A stretch of 64,000 nt of DNA from Lepidostoma basale (GCA_022606425.2 JAHDVF020000178.1:992001-1056000), one strand, 5' to 3'; positions 10,909 to 22,020 are shown, counted from the stretch's first letter. Notes: a model not told the origin generated them from the letters alone. Made by a program: numbers and translations.

Positions 10909-11700
10909 GACATTTTATATTATTGTTTGCTTTTATTTTTAAAACCAATTTTCAAATAAATTCTCAAAAAATTGTACAAACAATAATGAATAATCGAGTC
11001 AATTTTTCATGATATTAGAATATAAATTTTAATGGTATTCCAATGATTTTTTTTTCCACTTGAAAAAAATTATGTTATTTTCGGACTACCAAATTAATAA
11101 AACTTATGTCGCCATATAATATTATATCAAATTCTTACCAATCTACGTTTCAAACGGTTTGGACGCGTGTTTTAACTGCTCATATTGAGGACACTTTTAT
11201 CTTAAATATTATCTAAAACATCTTAAATAGATATATACTCGTAGACAGTACAGAGAAGAAGGTACAAGTACTCTTATATTTTTATCAGTATGGTGAATGA
11301 ACATAAATATTGGTTGGGTTACATGGAAGACCTACAAGTATATCAAGCAATTTACGGGAAAAAATGTGGATTTTTCTGGAATAAAATAATGACGAGCAAA
11401 TTTGAATAGTTTGAAACAATATTTTTATACTTAGAATAAGTTATAACACCGCAAAATAATAAAACGGTAAATGTATGATATGTTCACACGATTGTATAAT
11501 ATTTAACTTATGCTGGTGAAAAACATAAGGTAAATAGTGTCTTTGGTAGGCATCTAAATTAAGCATATTTTCTGAATTTTTATTTCTTTTGTCATTTTAT
11601 GAAAAATGCGAGGGGTAATATGTTTTGTACTCGTACTTACGTCTGAAGAATTGTTGAAAATTATGTTAACATACTTTTAAATTTTTTTACACAACTTGTT
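10909..11700. other. Unassigned AT-rich sequence
   Basis: No gene or shared repeat was recognised before the hammerhead-like motif at 11,703. Confidence 0.4.
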
Positions 11701-11702
11701 AA

Positions 11703-11742
11703 AACCAACCGGTTTCGCTCTCGCCGAAGCATCGTCAGGGTT
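11703..11742 (-). ncRNA. Hammerhead-like motif H5, best copy
   Basis: On the minus strand: helix I AACC, core CTGACGA (11732-11738), one extra T, short helix II GCT/AGC, GAAA (11713-11716), palindromic helix III CCGG, cleavage position TT, then GGTT completing a 4-bp helix I. All invariant core positions of CUGANGA and GAAA are present. The 3-bp helix II and the extra T are weak points. Degenerate H5 copies are at 22,111, 27,649 and 57,384. Confidence 0.5.
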
Positions 11743-11867
11743 ACAAAATAAATCGTATTTTGAAGAACAACAAAAAATCATGTACAAACTAGTGAAAGCT
11801 TTTAAATTTTAAATTTAAAATTAATTGATTTTAAATTTTCTGTAAGAGACTTTTGATGTGAAGTGCT

Positions 11868-12315
11868 ATGTCTGGTCTGTATTACTCTATGGCTCGGAGA
11901 CTTGTACCCTGAAAGTGCACACTATGAACCGATTGGAAGCATTCGAGATGTGGTTGCATAGGATAATGCTTCATATACCGTGGATAGATTTCGTCAGCAA
12001 TTTGAAAAGGTTTTGAGGAGAGCCAATTGTAGTAGACAACTGCTAAAGGACGTTAAGGTCCGTAAAATTTTATATCTGGGTCACATTCTGGGGGGAGATA
12101 AATACAGTTTGCTCCAACTAATACTGATGGGAAAAAATGAGGGGCAGCGTGGTCCTGGTAGAAGGAAGGCAAACGTCTTGGCTGTGCAACATAAGAGACT
12201 GGATCGGGATGAAACATGTGGGGGAGCTGTTCCAAGTTGCGTAAGATAGAGAATTCTTCGCCGGAGTGATTGCCAACGTCAGGGGGACCTGATACGGCAC
12301 GCGAAGAGAAGAAGA
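11868..12315 (+). mobile_element. LINE-E C-terminal fragment, frameshifted
   Basis: WSVLLYGSETCTLKVHTMNR, LEAFEMWLHRIMLHIPWID, VRKILYLGHILGGDKYSLLQ and LILMGKNEGQRGPGRRK are visible, then, out of frame, DREFFAGVIANVRGT. This is the usual order of a LINE ORF2 tail. Frameshifts lie near 11,990 and after 12,160. Related fragments are at 22,225, 29,383 and 39,690. Confidence 0.75.
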
Positions 12316-12501
12316 GACGTTTAGGCGTTGAAAATATAATAAATATCCCAAAAAAAAACAATTTACAAATATACTTACTAATTTGATTTGACACAATTCG
12401 ATTTTCTAGGGCTTACTTAAAGTCTAAAACCTCTTTAAATATGCTCTTTAAATATTATAATCTATTAAATATGCTCTTTAAATATGCGTATAAGTGTTAT
12501 T

Positions 12502-12800
12502 TAACTAACTAACTAACCAACCATCACACTGTCTTTCCGAAAGGGTATAATGGACTATCACACTTTAACCGATGCGACACTCCATCCTTCTCTTTTTGCC
12601 CCGCGGGAGACGCGGTGTGATGTGTTGCGAACCTTATCGCCACCAATAGGCATCTCCCGCGCACAATTCGATCGTAAAAGATCCACAAAATAAATCTAAA
12701 ACAAACAATATAAAACACAATGATAGAAAATAAAATAACACAATAAAAATAATTTAACACATAATGTTCTTTTTAGATGGCGCACATATTGTCTATTTAA
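12502..12800 (-). mobile_element. SINE-2: short element sharing the LINE-A 3' tail
   Basis: Read on the minus strand it runs from TTAAATAGACAATATGTGCG through a GC-rich foldback (GCGCGGGAGATGCC, then TCTCCCGCGGGGC) to a 3' end closely resembling LINE-A: CCCTTTCGGAAAGACAGTGT, TGATGG and GTTAG repeats. A second copy is at 49,755-50,062. No LINE coding sequence is present, so it looks like a non-autonomous element that could use LINE-A machinery through its tail. Confidence 0.7.
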
Positions 12801-12825
12801 TTTAAGTTCCACGTATCCACCGTTT

Positions 12826-13595
12826 TTTTGATTAGCTGTAATTAGGCACTTAAAACAAACCATCACCAGCAAGAACTTTAAAATAATTTTGAGGAAATTA
12901 TTCAAATTGTCATTGAAACAAATGAAAAATTAATTTTTACAGCTGTCAAAATTCTTTATAAGTGAAGAAACTTTAAACATCTCTTTAAAATTTTAACATG
13001 AAAACAGTACAAAAGTTATTTAAGAAAATCATATTATAATATTGACGACTGTGATTTATATTTAAAAAAAATCACGGAGTTTATTGAACTTTAAAGACTT
13101 TTGAGTGTACAAAAATTTCGATTCACCATTATAACCAATTTAACGTAAAGCGCTAGAAAATCTGCCGATAGCGAGGGAGCTTATACTGAATAAGGCCGAT
13201 CGTAGCTTGTTCGGCTAATGTCTACATAGTGGCGCTTAAAACGAGTTTCCCGAGTAAACATGGAGTCGGGGATTGCTTCTTTCTGGAATCCTTTTGGATT
13301 TCTTTAACGACATTATTTCGTAAATGAATTCGACATGGCGCTTTGAACCGTGCATCTCTTTGTGATGATACCGAGTGGCAGCTGACGACTCGGATCGTAT
13401 TTTAGGTTCTGGAAATAAATGTTGAATTAAGAGTGAATTCATTCTATAGTATGGATTGTGTGCTCATATTATCTAGAGGAAAAATATTGCTGGTAAGCGT
13501 ATATGGTTATTTTTGTATGAAGTGTTTACATGAAGTGTATTCATATAACGCACGTTTAATGTAAAGGAAGTTACTTAGTTACAGACAAAAAATAA
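12826..13595. other. Unassigned sequence
   Basis: A GC-richer block at 13,140-13,440 is open on the minus strand (13,236-13,442) but no family is recognised. A short segment at 12,865-12,925 resembles 51,205-51,250, so part is repetitive. Confidence 0.3.
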
Positions 13596-13640
13596 CAAAA
13601 CACTGATGAAGGACTTCCGTGGCCGAAATGTTTGTATTTT
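13596..13640 (+). ncRNA. Degenerate hammerhead-like motif
   Basis: Exact core CTGATGA (13603-13609), GG..CC helix II and GAAA, with AAACA and TGTTT able to form 5 bp of helix I. But the UGUUU arm follows GAAA directly, so helix III and the cleavage dinucleotide are missing. A broken relative at most. Confidence 0.25.
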
Positions 13641-14014
13641 AATTATATTTTTTTAATCAAGTAAGTGCTGTTTACAAAGTAATAAACATTTCAATGAATC
13701 CGCAACACAAAGTTATGACGAATATAGGAGAAGCTACTTAAGATTGGTATATTTTAATATAAGATATATAATATTATGTACGAAAAAAAAAGTAAAATAT
13801 CGATTATTTTATAAGTCTGAAGTTTAATGTTACATACAAAAAATGATAAAAAAAACTATGTCATAAAAAAAATGGAAAAAAATACTCGTATATAAAAAAT
13901 ATGACTACTTTCTAAAAATCACAAAATTTTATTGAAAATATAATAATTATTGTTGTTGAGCTGTTACGATCATCGAAACATGAGCTGACACAGTTCGAAA
14001 TAAATCACTTCTCA

Positions 14015-14335
14015 TAACCATAGAGATGAAAACCCTTAGAAAAATAACAGGAATTACTCTACGCGATAGAATAAGAAACCCCACGATCAGAAAAAATGTG
14101 TGATGTACAGGATGATATGAGATAAGGGAGACAATGAATAAGGTATTGGAGAGACGGAAGAATGGACGCCCAGAGACTGCCATACCTCGCCTACATGGGA
14201 AATCACATGGAAGGATGTCTGGAAGACTCCCCAAAAGATGAAAGGACAACTCAGAGTCCACGTCAAAAGAGGCGGTAAGCTCTGCATAAACAGGCCCTTG
14301 CGGCCTCTGGCCAGTATAAGAAGAAGGAGAAGAAG
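14015..14335 (+). mobile_element. LINE-B fragment, degenerate
   Basis: EMKTLRKITGITLRDRIRNP, RRKNGRPETAIPR and a terminal CCTCTGGCCAGTATAAGAAG tail match the LINE-B C-terminus. Several stops. Confidence 0.6.
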
Positions 14336-15217
14336 ATCTGTTTAGAGTTTGAAATCTTTTCAGCTTTCCTTATAAATAGTTTATCTATTAGATATTGTTC
14401 CGAGTTTTTGTAAATCAAAATCATGTGTTGATTACATGGTATATTGCTCCTCCAATGATGAAAGTATATCTTCAAAACATGACTCAAAAATTAACTCATA
14501 AAAGTGAAATCACAAGTGTTTTGGATGAATAAAATATCGGAGTTTTAGATACCGACATTTTTTACCTAAAATAAAATTGTAGGTTACTCGGAGCTGGTTT
14601 CAAAATTTCTCATTAATGTGCCTTCCACTATTTAAACGCTTTGCCATACTTTAAAGCTACAAGCAACCACCGGATTATTTGATGAACCGAGAGCAACGTT
14701 TGAAAGTTAAACAGGAATCAGAAATAGGGAATTAATTGGGATAAGGTATTCATGTAAAGGCAACCGTCTTACCTTATTGCGTATCAAAGGTTTAAATTAA
14801 GGTGCTTTGTGAAATACGACTACTAAAAGTTTATCATTGTGGAACGTTAAAGGAGGAATTAAAAGGGTTGGGTCTCAACAATACAAATGGGTTGTTACTT
14901 TGTAAAGTTATTACGAAGTATAAAAATATTCTAAAGCAGACGTATTTTTATAAGGTCCTCTTCCACTCGCGTTGTACAAGCTATTTATATTCTTCGCTCG
15001 TAACTAATGCCTTTCATAATATAATACACTACAAGGATTTATGGTTGCTTGCCACCGACATTCAAACGAGGTGCTCACAACAATACAAGATAGTTAACAA
15101 TCGCGCAATTATCGTTTCTCAAATTACTCTCATCGTCATCCACTCCCAATGTCCCACAATTTTCAAGTATAAGTAATACGTAACCACCGATTTTTGCATA
15201 TTTAAAAACTTTTCATC
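14336..15217. other. Unassigned sequence with a 124-codon open frame
   Basis: Plus-strand frame 14,802-15,176 begins MLCEIRLLKVYHCGTLKEEL and ends QCPTIFKYK. I recognise no domain, signal peptide or repeat. It could be chance, an unknown exon or an old transposon. Confidence 0.25.
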
Positions 15218-15595
15218 CGTCTTCTTCTTCCTCTTTTAATAGATCTGTGGATCTGTTTTTATGGCGTCAAGGTCTCCTGGGACACAGAACTCCAACTGTC
15301 TCGCCATCTCCTTGCAGGTCTTCCGGGTTGGCGAGTTCCCATTGGCACGTTGTTTGCGGCTGCTTGGGGGAGTCTATCGTCGCTCATTCGTTCTACGTGG
15401 TCGCGCCAGAAGCGTCTTCTTTTCTTGCCCTATCTGATAATATCTTCGGTATCGCAGGTCTCACGTATTACTGTGTTTCTGATTCTGTCCCTCAGTGTTT
15501 TGCTCAGAATAGCGTGGAGTGTCTTAATTTCGGCGGTTCGTAATAGTGCTTTGGTTCTATTTGTGTCAGCCTTCGATTCTTTACCATTACTCATT
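15218..15595 (-). mobile_element. LINE-B fragment
   Basis: Minus-strand translation shows ESKADTNRTKALLRTAEIKT, LSKTLRDRIRNTVIRETCDT, EDIIR, a stop, KKRRFWRDHVERM and GRPARRWRD. Same landmarks as the copies at 766 and 46,275. Confidence 0.7.
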
Positions 15596-15831
15596 ATAAG
15601 TTATAATGGGTCTGACACATGTCTTACTTTTCATCCAATTTAATATTTTTTTATCATCTTGCTAGGTTGGCCTAAACAGACTTCTGGGAGCAAAGGGCGC
15701 AGGTTCGAGGATCTTGGAATAAAATCACCAAGGAAGCTAAAACTCTTCAAGAGCTGTTATGCCATATGAAGTAAGTATGTCATGATACTGAAACTGTTCA
15801 CTTTTTAAACTATTAATATTTACTATATTTT

Positions 15832-15943
15832 ATGGGAGTGATATGTTTCGTTTTGCTAGGTCATTATGCTATATCTGGATTCTGGCATTATTGAAATGGA
15901 TAATGCCTTATCGGGGCGAAATATATCACTCCCATAAAATATA
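15832..15943. repeat. Foldback element, family H6
   Basis: Arms GGGAGTGATATGTTTCG and CGAAATATATCACTCCC with flanking ATTTTATG/CATAAAAT are inverted copies. Each arm has the H6 layout: ATAATG, hairpin, CGAAA, ATATC. The core reads GGATAA on the plus arm. Probably an inactive relative of the hammerhead foldbacks. Confidence 0.65.
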
Positions 15944-16239
15944 ATAAAACTTATACATATTATAGAGCTATACGTATTTTTTCAAGAAACAAGTGATATT
16001 GATATTCTGCTTATATTAAATAAAATTAAATAAAATAAAATTAAAATTAAAACATATAGTCAATTTTGTATTACATATTAATAAATAATATTTTATTTTA
16101 TTATTACCATTATTATTTTATAAACTTAATCATTAAGTGTTAACCCTGTTATATTTATTTAACCCTGTTTTTATGTATCACAATTTTTATTTTCATTTTC
16201 CCCGACCGATGTTTCATACCCTTATCGGGGAACAAATAC

Positions 16240-16430
16240 ACGTAAAGGTTCGAAAAATCATGAAAATTTAACTGTTGATAAATTATTATAACACCTGATG
16301 ATGTCAACATAGGTTGACGTTTCGTCAAAAATAAAATAAAAATTGTAATACATAAAAGCAGAGTTTTAAAATTTAACACTTAATAATGTTGAAGTATTAT
16401 CGTGTTTCGGACTATTTATAATTTTGATTA
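16240..16430 (+). repeat. H2 element relic
   Basis: Contains ACACCTGATGATGTCAAC and ATAGGTTGACG (16,289-16,319), then a broken GAAA region (TTTCGTCAAAAATAAAAT). Flanks TCGAAAAATCATGAAAATTT and GAAGTATTATCGTGTTTCGG match the other H2 copies, so H2 is part of a longer element. Confidence 0.6.
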
Positions 16431-16442
16431 AAACTTTTTCTA

Positions 16443-16676
16443 AAAACTAACTAACTAACTAACCATCACGCCGTCTCCCCGGAGTGGTAGGCAGGAAGAA
16501 TGGAACGCCACGCTGTTCTGTCGTGACATACTTCTCTCGATTCCTCTACATTCATATGTCTTATCATGCACGCACGTCGATTTCTCCAACTCCTCAAGTG
16601 ACTGACATTTAATATTTGATTGATTTGATCATGCCACGTTTTCCTCGGCCTTCCTTTATTTCTAGCTTGAATGTGA
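16443..16676 (-). mobile_element. LINE-A 3' end fragment
   Basis: Minus strand: RNKGRPRKTWHDQINQILNV, RNRRACMIRHMNVEESREVC, DRTAWRSILPAYHSGETA, with the AACT-repeat tail at 16,446-16,462. Confidence 0.8.
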
Positions 16677-17507
16677 GTTATTTTTCGAAATTGGTTTTTG
16701 ATAACTAACCAACAAACTATAATAAATTGCATTTTTATTTTTAATTTACTACCTGAAAAGTATACATAATAATTTTAATTGAATCTTCTGACGCATAAAG
16801 TTCACAAATACATTTAATAAAGTAATACAGATTATCAAATGCAATTTAATTTACTGAAATGCCAATTCATATATAATATAAAATACTTGATCTAAATACC
16901 GGCTTATTTCTTTAGATTGGATCAAACGGAATACATTTTTGAAAAAACAAAGAATTTAATCTCTAGAGTTGAAATATGAAATGGGGTTCTTTTGCAGCGC
17001 TCAAAGGGGGCGGTAGCCGGACTTAGGGCAACCCAAGGGAGTTGAAGGGGGTGGTTGGGCAGCGTTTCATTCCAGGGAGATTAAGGTAAACAGGTTGGCT
17101 CCGATATCAAAATGTACATTAAAAATGTATATCTAAACGAATAACCCCAGATAAAAGCTTACAAGAATTTTTCTCCAACAAATTATCAAAAGGCAAAAAA
17201 ATAATGCCTAATTACCGTTTTTAATAAATTTTAACACAGAAATGTAAAATCAAAATAAGGCTATTAAAAATAATATTTTAAAAGCGAGCTCGTTTAATGG
17301 TGGAAATCTTGGCTCTTGGTCAAAATGGGTGGGAGGTTAGACCTTTGCTGGACATAGGTCGTTTTTTGCTTCACAAGCAATTATCACTGCTTATTCTTTG
17401 AGAAAAAATAGCTTTTGCGAGAAAATTTTAAAAATTCTGGCACCAGACTTCGATAGTGTATATAATTGTAACGGAAAAAATTAAATTACATAATATAATA
17501 TAATATA
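16677..17507. other. Unassigned sequence
   Basis: A GC-richer island at 16,985-17,105 has no recognised gene. The rest is AT-rich and unremarkable. Confidence 0.3.
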
Positions 17508-18060
17508 TAAGGTGTATAACTTTGCTTCCGCCGTTTTTTTCCGAAATTCGAGGCTTTATCGTAAAAAACTGGTTCATTTATAATTCAAAGTATTGTCCAT
17601 CGCTGGCCACTACTTTCTCCCATCTTTCGGGCAGCATACGAATCCCGCGTTGAAAAAACTGGTCATCTTTTGAAGCGATCCACGAATCGATCCAATTTTT
17701 TACTTCTTCATAAGACCGGAAGTGCTGGTCAGCTAGGCCGTGTGCCATTGATCGAAACAAGTGATAGTCCGAGGGAGCAACGTCTGGAGAATACGGCGGG
17801 TGGGGTAGGACTTCCCATTTCAAAGTTTCCAAGTATGTCTTGACCACTTTCGCAACATGGGGTCGAGCATTGTCATGCTGTAAAATCACTTTATCATGTC
17901 TCTCGTTGTATTGCGGCCGTTTGTCTTTCAATGCTCGGCTCAAACGCATTAATTGCTTTCGATAACGATCGCCTGTGATTGTTTCAGTCGGTTTTAACAA
18001 CTCATAATACACTACGCCGAGCTGGTCCCACCAAATACTGAGCATAACCTTGGAACCTAA
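17508..18060 (-). pseudogene. mariner transposase, C-terminal half (5'-truncated)
   Basis: An intact 155-codon frame (17,578-18,045) starts MLSIWWDQLGVVYYELLKP and contains HDNARPH and YSPDVAPSDYHLF. The aspartates of these two motifs are separated by 34 residues, as in the DD34D catalytic triad of Tc1/mariner transposases, which cut and paste DNA. The N-terminal helix-turn-helix region and first Asp are missing: mariner similarity stops near 18,057. Downstream, GGTGTATAACTTTGCTTCCG at 17,511 looks like the surviving terminal inverted repeat. The retained part is unusually free of stops, suggesting a younger insertion than the LINEs around it. It cannot be active alone. Confidence 0.9.
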
Positions 18061-18168
18061 TATAAATAGGGGGGTTGAAAACTATAATAGTTATCTTAAA
18101 CAATGCCTAGAACTCTTAAAGATTCATAAATTTACTGATAATTAATGCTTTGAGCGTTATGGAAAATG

Positions 18169-19092
18169 GCTCCTAGGAATTGATTTGCAGCGAAGTCTAT
18201 AAATATCTTCGCTGGTTTTGGGATTCCACTTGGGCCTTATTATGTGATAGTTTCTCGTTGTTTTCCACCTTTTTGTATATTACGGGTTATTTGAACCAAT
18301 TACTGGTTACGAAAGGAGGGTTGGTGCTGGGAATAAAATAAATGGCGCACTCAAAGTCATTACTGCAAATAGGAATATATCCACAGAATCAAAGATGGCA
18401 GTACACAATGGAGTTCTAGTGCCAACCCTCATGTATGGAAGTGAAGCTTGGAGCTGGCAAAAGAAGGATGAAAGCAGGATAAACGCCGTAGAAATGAGAT
18501 CACTAAGAAGAATGTGCGGGAAAACGTTGTATGATAGAATACCGAACGATGAAATAAGAAAGAAATGTAGGGCAGATGACTGCATCATGAATAAAATTAA
18601 AAAAGGATCCCTGAGATGGTTCTGACATATGGAACGAATGGATGAGGGTAGAATGGTTAAAAAGTTGTACACAAGCAGCGTGAGTGGGAAAAGAAGCCGA
18701 GGAAGACCGAGGAAAACATGGCATGACTAAATTAGTCAATTACTAAAAGGCGGCCACATTCGAAGTCGGAATAATCGTCGTGCGTGCATGGTTCGATGTA
18801 TGAATGTAGAGGAAGCCCGAGAGGTATGCCAGGACAGGCCAGTGTGGTGATCCATCCTCTCTGCCTACCCCTCCGGGGAAATGGCGTGATGGTTAGTTAG
18901 TTAGTTATTGGTTACATTTCATTACCTATTGTTTCTCATGACATGTGATAGGTAGCTAATATATCGCTATTTTAATCTCACTTGAATTCTACAAGAATAA
19001 CCTTTTTTACACTGTCATCGCCGGGAATCGAACCCGAGACTTTCTGTGTGGTAGTCATAGCTGTAGCCATTTTGCCACGAAAGCCGTTTACA
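18169..19092 (-). mobile_element. SINE-1 copy split by a LINE-A insertion
   Basis: The 3' part (18,169-18,310, TCCTAGGAATTG through GGTTAC) and the 5' part (18,906-19,092) make one tRNA-derived SINE on the minus strand. The head contains GGGAATCGAACCC (19,023-19,035), a B box in reverse, and GTAGCCATTTTGCCACGA as the A-box region. The interruption is the LINE-A at 18,311-18,905. Confidence 0.75.
18311..18905 (+). mobile_element. LINE-A inserted in SINE-1, with target duplication
   Basis: Begins RVGAGNKINGALKVITANRN, continues MAVHNGVLVPTLMYGSEAWS and MRSLRRMCGKTLYDR, has a stop in place of the Gly of RWFGH, then MERMDEGRMVKKLYTSS, RGRPRKTWHD, a stop, and VEEAREVCQDRPVW, a stop, SAYPSGEMA. 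TTAG repeats end it. TACTGGTTAC (18,301-18,310) and TATTGGTTAC (18,906-18,915) are the target-site duplication with one change. This is the copy extending furthest upstream. Confidence 0.85.
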
Positions 19093-20480
19093 GTTTATGG
19101 AATATTGAATTTCAAGTTATATATGAAAACGTACGTTTTAATGAATTATGAATCTTCCATATTATAATGAAATGCAATAGGATTCAAGCGACACTTCCAT
19201 TACCAGTCTAGATTTCGTTGGCATTTAATGGCTTTAATTATTTTTATATCTGAACGCCATAAAATCTTAAGTGAATTTAAGTATGAAAGGAATTTTGATG
19301 ATCACGTCTGATTTTTATAACATTTTGAGTGCATCCAGGCCAATTATCTGACAAAAAGATTACTTCTTTTTATAATATATAATAAACTGTATACTGGATA
19401 TACTATATTACATATTGACTACCATGTCGATGATTTGAAATGTATTTTTTTTATTTTTGGACGAATTTTCATATTAGACTTTATAGCATCCAAGTCCAGA
19501 TTTATTTGAACTCGTATATATCCATTGGCGAAGATAATGTTATTATTAAAATATTTATTTGTTTTAATGACCGGAAAATTAATTCTGGGCTTTGTTATTC
19601 GAAATGAGATAAATTGTCTGAAATCCGACATTAAAAATCAATAAACAATAATGATACCAATATTTAATTGGCTATTTAAACATTGGCAGAATGATAACTC
19701 ATTTGATTTTACTAATTAAACGGAAACGGATAAATTTTCAGATATTTTAATGATTCATTATTATTTATTCATCGAACAATAAGCCTACCTCCACATGATA
19801 TTGTTTTCATTATGGTAATCATCATCAGTTGCTATAATTGTATTGTGATTATATATTTGTGAGATTTCCATGTAATTTACTGTTTGCGGTTAGACTATAT
19901 AACGACTAATTTGGAACAAATTTTTTTTTTGTGTTTTGCTATTTTTTTATCGATTAAGTATTTTTGTTTTAAAGATTTGTCATTTTACTTCACCCTTACT
20001 GAAGTCTTTAGGCGACCCTTTATTCCTGGTATTCCTCTTATAGTTTTCAATATTTGATTTAAAGGGGTGGATGCAATTGCTGGGGCGAAATCGACGTTGG
20101 TAAAAAATACTTTTGTTTTCTGCCATTAAACCCTAATATTACTTAATGTAGAAGGCAATTATTGATATTATAGAAAATCTTGACTTCATATGGTCGAACC
20201 ATTTCTAATTGCGTGCTTTACTGTTTTCAAATTAATGTCTTATGTTTTAAATATGTTTTTTTTTTCTGTTAAAAAATATTCTTGTTTGAATTTGATTCTT
20301 TTTTAATTTTTGATAAATTTAAGGCGTTAACACTGTGGAATTTGCTTAATAAGGAAAAAAGTGTTTTAATGAATTATAACATTGTTTCTTCTATGTTCGC
20401 CATAACATTGTGTTGTGGATGTTTAATGTTGCTTTTTTTATATACTTTGCATACAACACACAGTGTGTTACACACTCATA
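19093..20480. other. Unassigned AT-rich sequence
   Basis: No gene, RNA or shared repeat was recognised over about 1.4 kb; one of the longest apparently unique intervals. Confidence 0.4.
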
Positions 20481-20508
20481 TTTATTAAATAACTTAAATA
20501 AAAATGAA

Positions 20509-20552
20509 ATATCAAACCCGTTTCGGACTAACAAGCCCTTAATCAGTGATAT
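20509..20552 (-). ncRNA. Hammerhead-like motif H4, variant core
   Basis: Minus strand: ATATCA, core CTGATTA (G8 changed to T), helix II region with GG..CC, GAAA (20,521-20,524), CGGG, TT, then TGATAT. Helix I is a perfect 6-bp ATATCA/TGATAT. The G8 change should abolish cleavage, while helix I is fully kept. Compare the intact H4 at 41,585. Confidence 0.4.
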
Positions 20553-20582
20553 TATGTAAATATTTAAAATATTATAAAATCA

Positions 20583-20835
20583 ACTTATTGAACGTTAAGG
20601 CATTAACAATGTGGAATTCCATAGTAATATACTTAGGAAATTGAAAATAATTTTGTTCAATCCCCTAATTATTAAAAAAACATTAAAAAACACGACATGT
20701 TTCGGAGGATACCTCCATCTTCAGGATAAAAAATATTATAATTTTATTTTTACACCTGAAGATGGAAGTATCCTCCGAAACATGTCGTGCTTTTTAATAT
20801 TTTTTAATAATAAGTAGATTAAACAAAGTAATTTT
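20583..20835. repeat. Foldback element with paired H1 motifs
   Basis: The left arm has AACTTATTGAACG, GGCATTAACAATGTGGAATT and a minus-strand H1 motif (20,691-20,725). The right arm has the plus-strand H1 motif (20,753-20,789) followed by TTTTTAATA and AGATTAAACAAAGT. The left-hand sequence recurs at 40,190. The element abuts a reverse-transcriptase fragment at 20,836. Confidence 0.75.
20753..20789 (+). ncRNA. Hammerhead-like motif H1
   Basis: Helix I CAC/GTG, core CTGAAGA (20,756-20,762), extra T, helix II GGAAG/CCTCC with one mismatch, GAAA (20,777-20,780), helix III CATG, TC. The facing minus-strand copy (20,691-20,725) has perfect helix II but lost the CAC arm. Confidence 0.5.
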
Positions 20836-20935
20836 CGATTTTCTCTATATTTGATATCAATTCTCTTCAAAATTCTGAAGAGTCTTTTCCATTCTACTTT
20901 GTCGAAAGCCTTCTCCAGTGTTATGTACAAAGTAT
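20836..20935 (-). mobile_element. LINE reverse transcriptase palm fragment
   Basis: Minus strand reads MYITLEKAFDKVEWKRLFRI, then LKRIDIKYRENRKL. LEKAFDKV(E)W is the RT motif A region of non-LTR retrotransposons; the catalytic Asp of YxDxxKAF is replaced by Thr (YIT). Only about 33 codons are left before the foldback element. Confidence 0.65.
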
Positions 20936-20978
20936 ATAAAAAAAAACATTATGACATTGTTGTTCTTTGTTCTTTTTT

Positions 20979-21019
20979 CTCGACACGTTTTGAAAGTTTT
21001 ACGCCTTCATCATCAAGAG
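20979..21019 (-). ncRNA. Hammerhead-like motif H3, decayed core
   Basis: Minus strand: CTC, TTGATGA in place of CTGATGA, extra T, GAAGG..CTTTC helix II remnant, AAAA in place of GAAA, CGTG, TC, GAG. Helix I CTC/GAG is retained. C3 and G12 are changed, so inactive. Confidence 0.35.
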
Positions 21020-21399
21020 AACAATGTAAAACTATTTAATATTGTAATATCTAACCCGCCGAAAATGATTTATAAAATATTTAACCACTAAGTAATGATA
21101 ATATTTTATTTTAACATCGTGCTCTCAAAAGTAGGACATTTGAAAGTGATTCATGGAATGCGACCCCCATTCTGTAATTACAAAATTTCATAATGAAAGT
21201 GGTTCCCAAGAACCACATCTGTATGCTTGGGATATTTTTATTCATTCTTCGAGCAATTTCGAAAAAAATGTTCTAGCCAAATTTAATTTCTTAATGGATT
21301 ATTTCATCTACTGGGGCAGAATCTAAATTTGAGTAAGTAATAATTGAATTAAATTCAATATATGGTATGTTATAAGTATTCAATACACATGCCAAGAGT

Positions 21400-22020
21400 T
21401 ATATACTAGTATTATTTTTTACAACGTTTTGAATGTATACAAATACTTGTAGATGAATACTGCCGGTTATCAATTCAAGGATTAATTGTATCTCAATAGA
21501 GAAGAAGATGCAAATTAGAAACAGAATATGGTGATCGAGGTGTTTACAGGACTTATGACCTGTCATTGGTTGGGTTAAGCGCACGCTTTATGTAATACAA
21601 CATTCCCCATTCAACCTTTTTCTTATGACCACCATTTCTGACAATTTTTTTGGTAGTTGTATATATATTAATCTGTAACACCACACTTCACATGGTAATT
21701 TCAATCTACACACTTTGTGTGTGATCTATGAAAATTGGATTTTTTTAAGCATTAAGCAGAAGATCTTTTTAACGCAATGTGAAAGGCACCTCGATCTGGT
21801 AGATCGAGGTGTCGAGGTGAGAGATAGTGTGTAGGTTGAAACTACCATGTGAAGTGTGGTGTTACAGATTAACATATATACAACTTCCAAAAAAATTGTC
21901 AGGCATTGGTCATAAGAAAAAGGTGGAATGGGGATGTTGTATTACATACATAACGCGTGCGCTTAACCCAGCCAGTGACAGGTCATAAGTCCTGTAAACA
22001 CCTCGATCACCATATTCTAG
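21400..22020. repeat. R1 repeat as a large inverted duplication
   Basis: Two copies of R1 face each other: TTTACAGGACTTATGACCTG and GGTTGGGTTAAGCGCACGCT in the left arm (about 21,528-21,740) recur in reverse in the right arm (about 21,810-22,017). The centre (about 21,790-21,815) has its own palindrome, CACCTCGATCTGGTAGATCG. Single R1 copies are at 35,200, 48,540, 59,205 and 61,438. No coding capacity; class unknown. Confidence 0.8.

Noticed and set aside
13596..13640. Exact CTGATGA plus GAAA as another active hammerhead
   Set aside because: Helix III and the cleavage dinucleotide are missing: the closing arm follows GAAA directly. Kept only as a degenerate relative.
14802..15176. 124-codon frame as a host gene
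   Set aside because: No motif, signal, splice context or composition change; it could be chance in AT-rich DNA. Reported only as unassigned.
19000..19092. A tRNA gene on the minus strand (GGGAATCGAACCC)
   Set aside because: The segment continues into a SINE body shared with 22,902, 42,964 and 44,913, and I could not fold a normal acceptor stem and anticodon arm.
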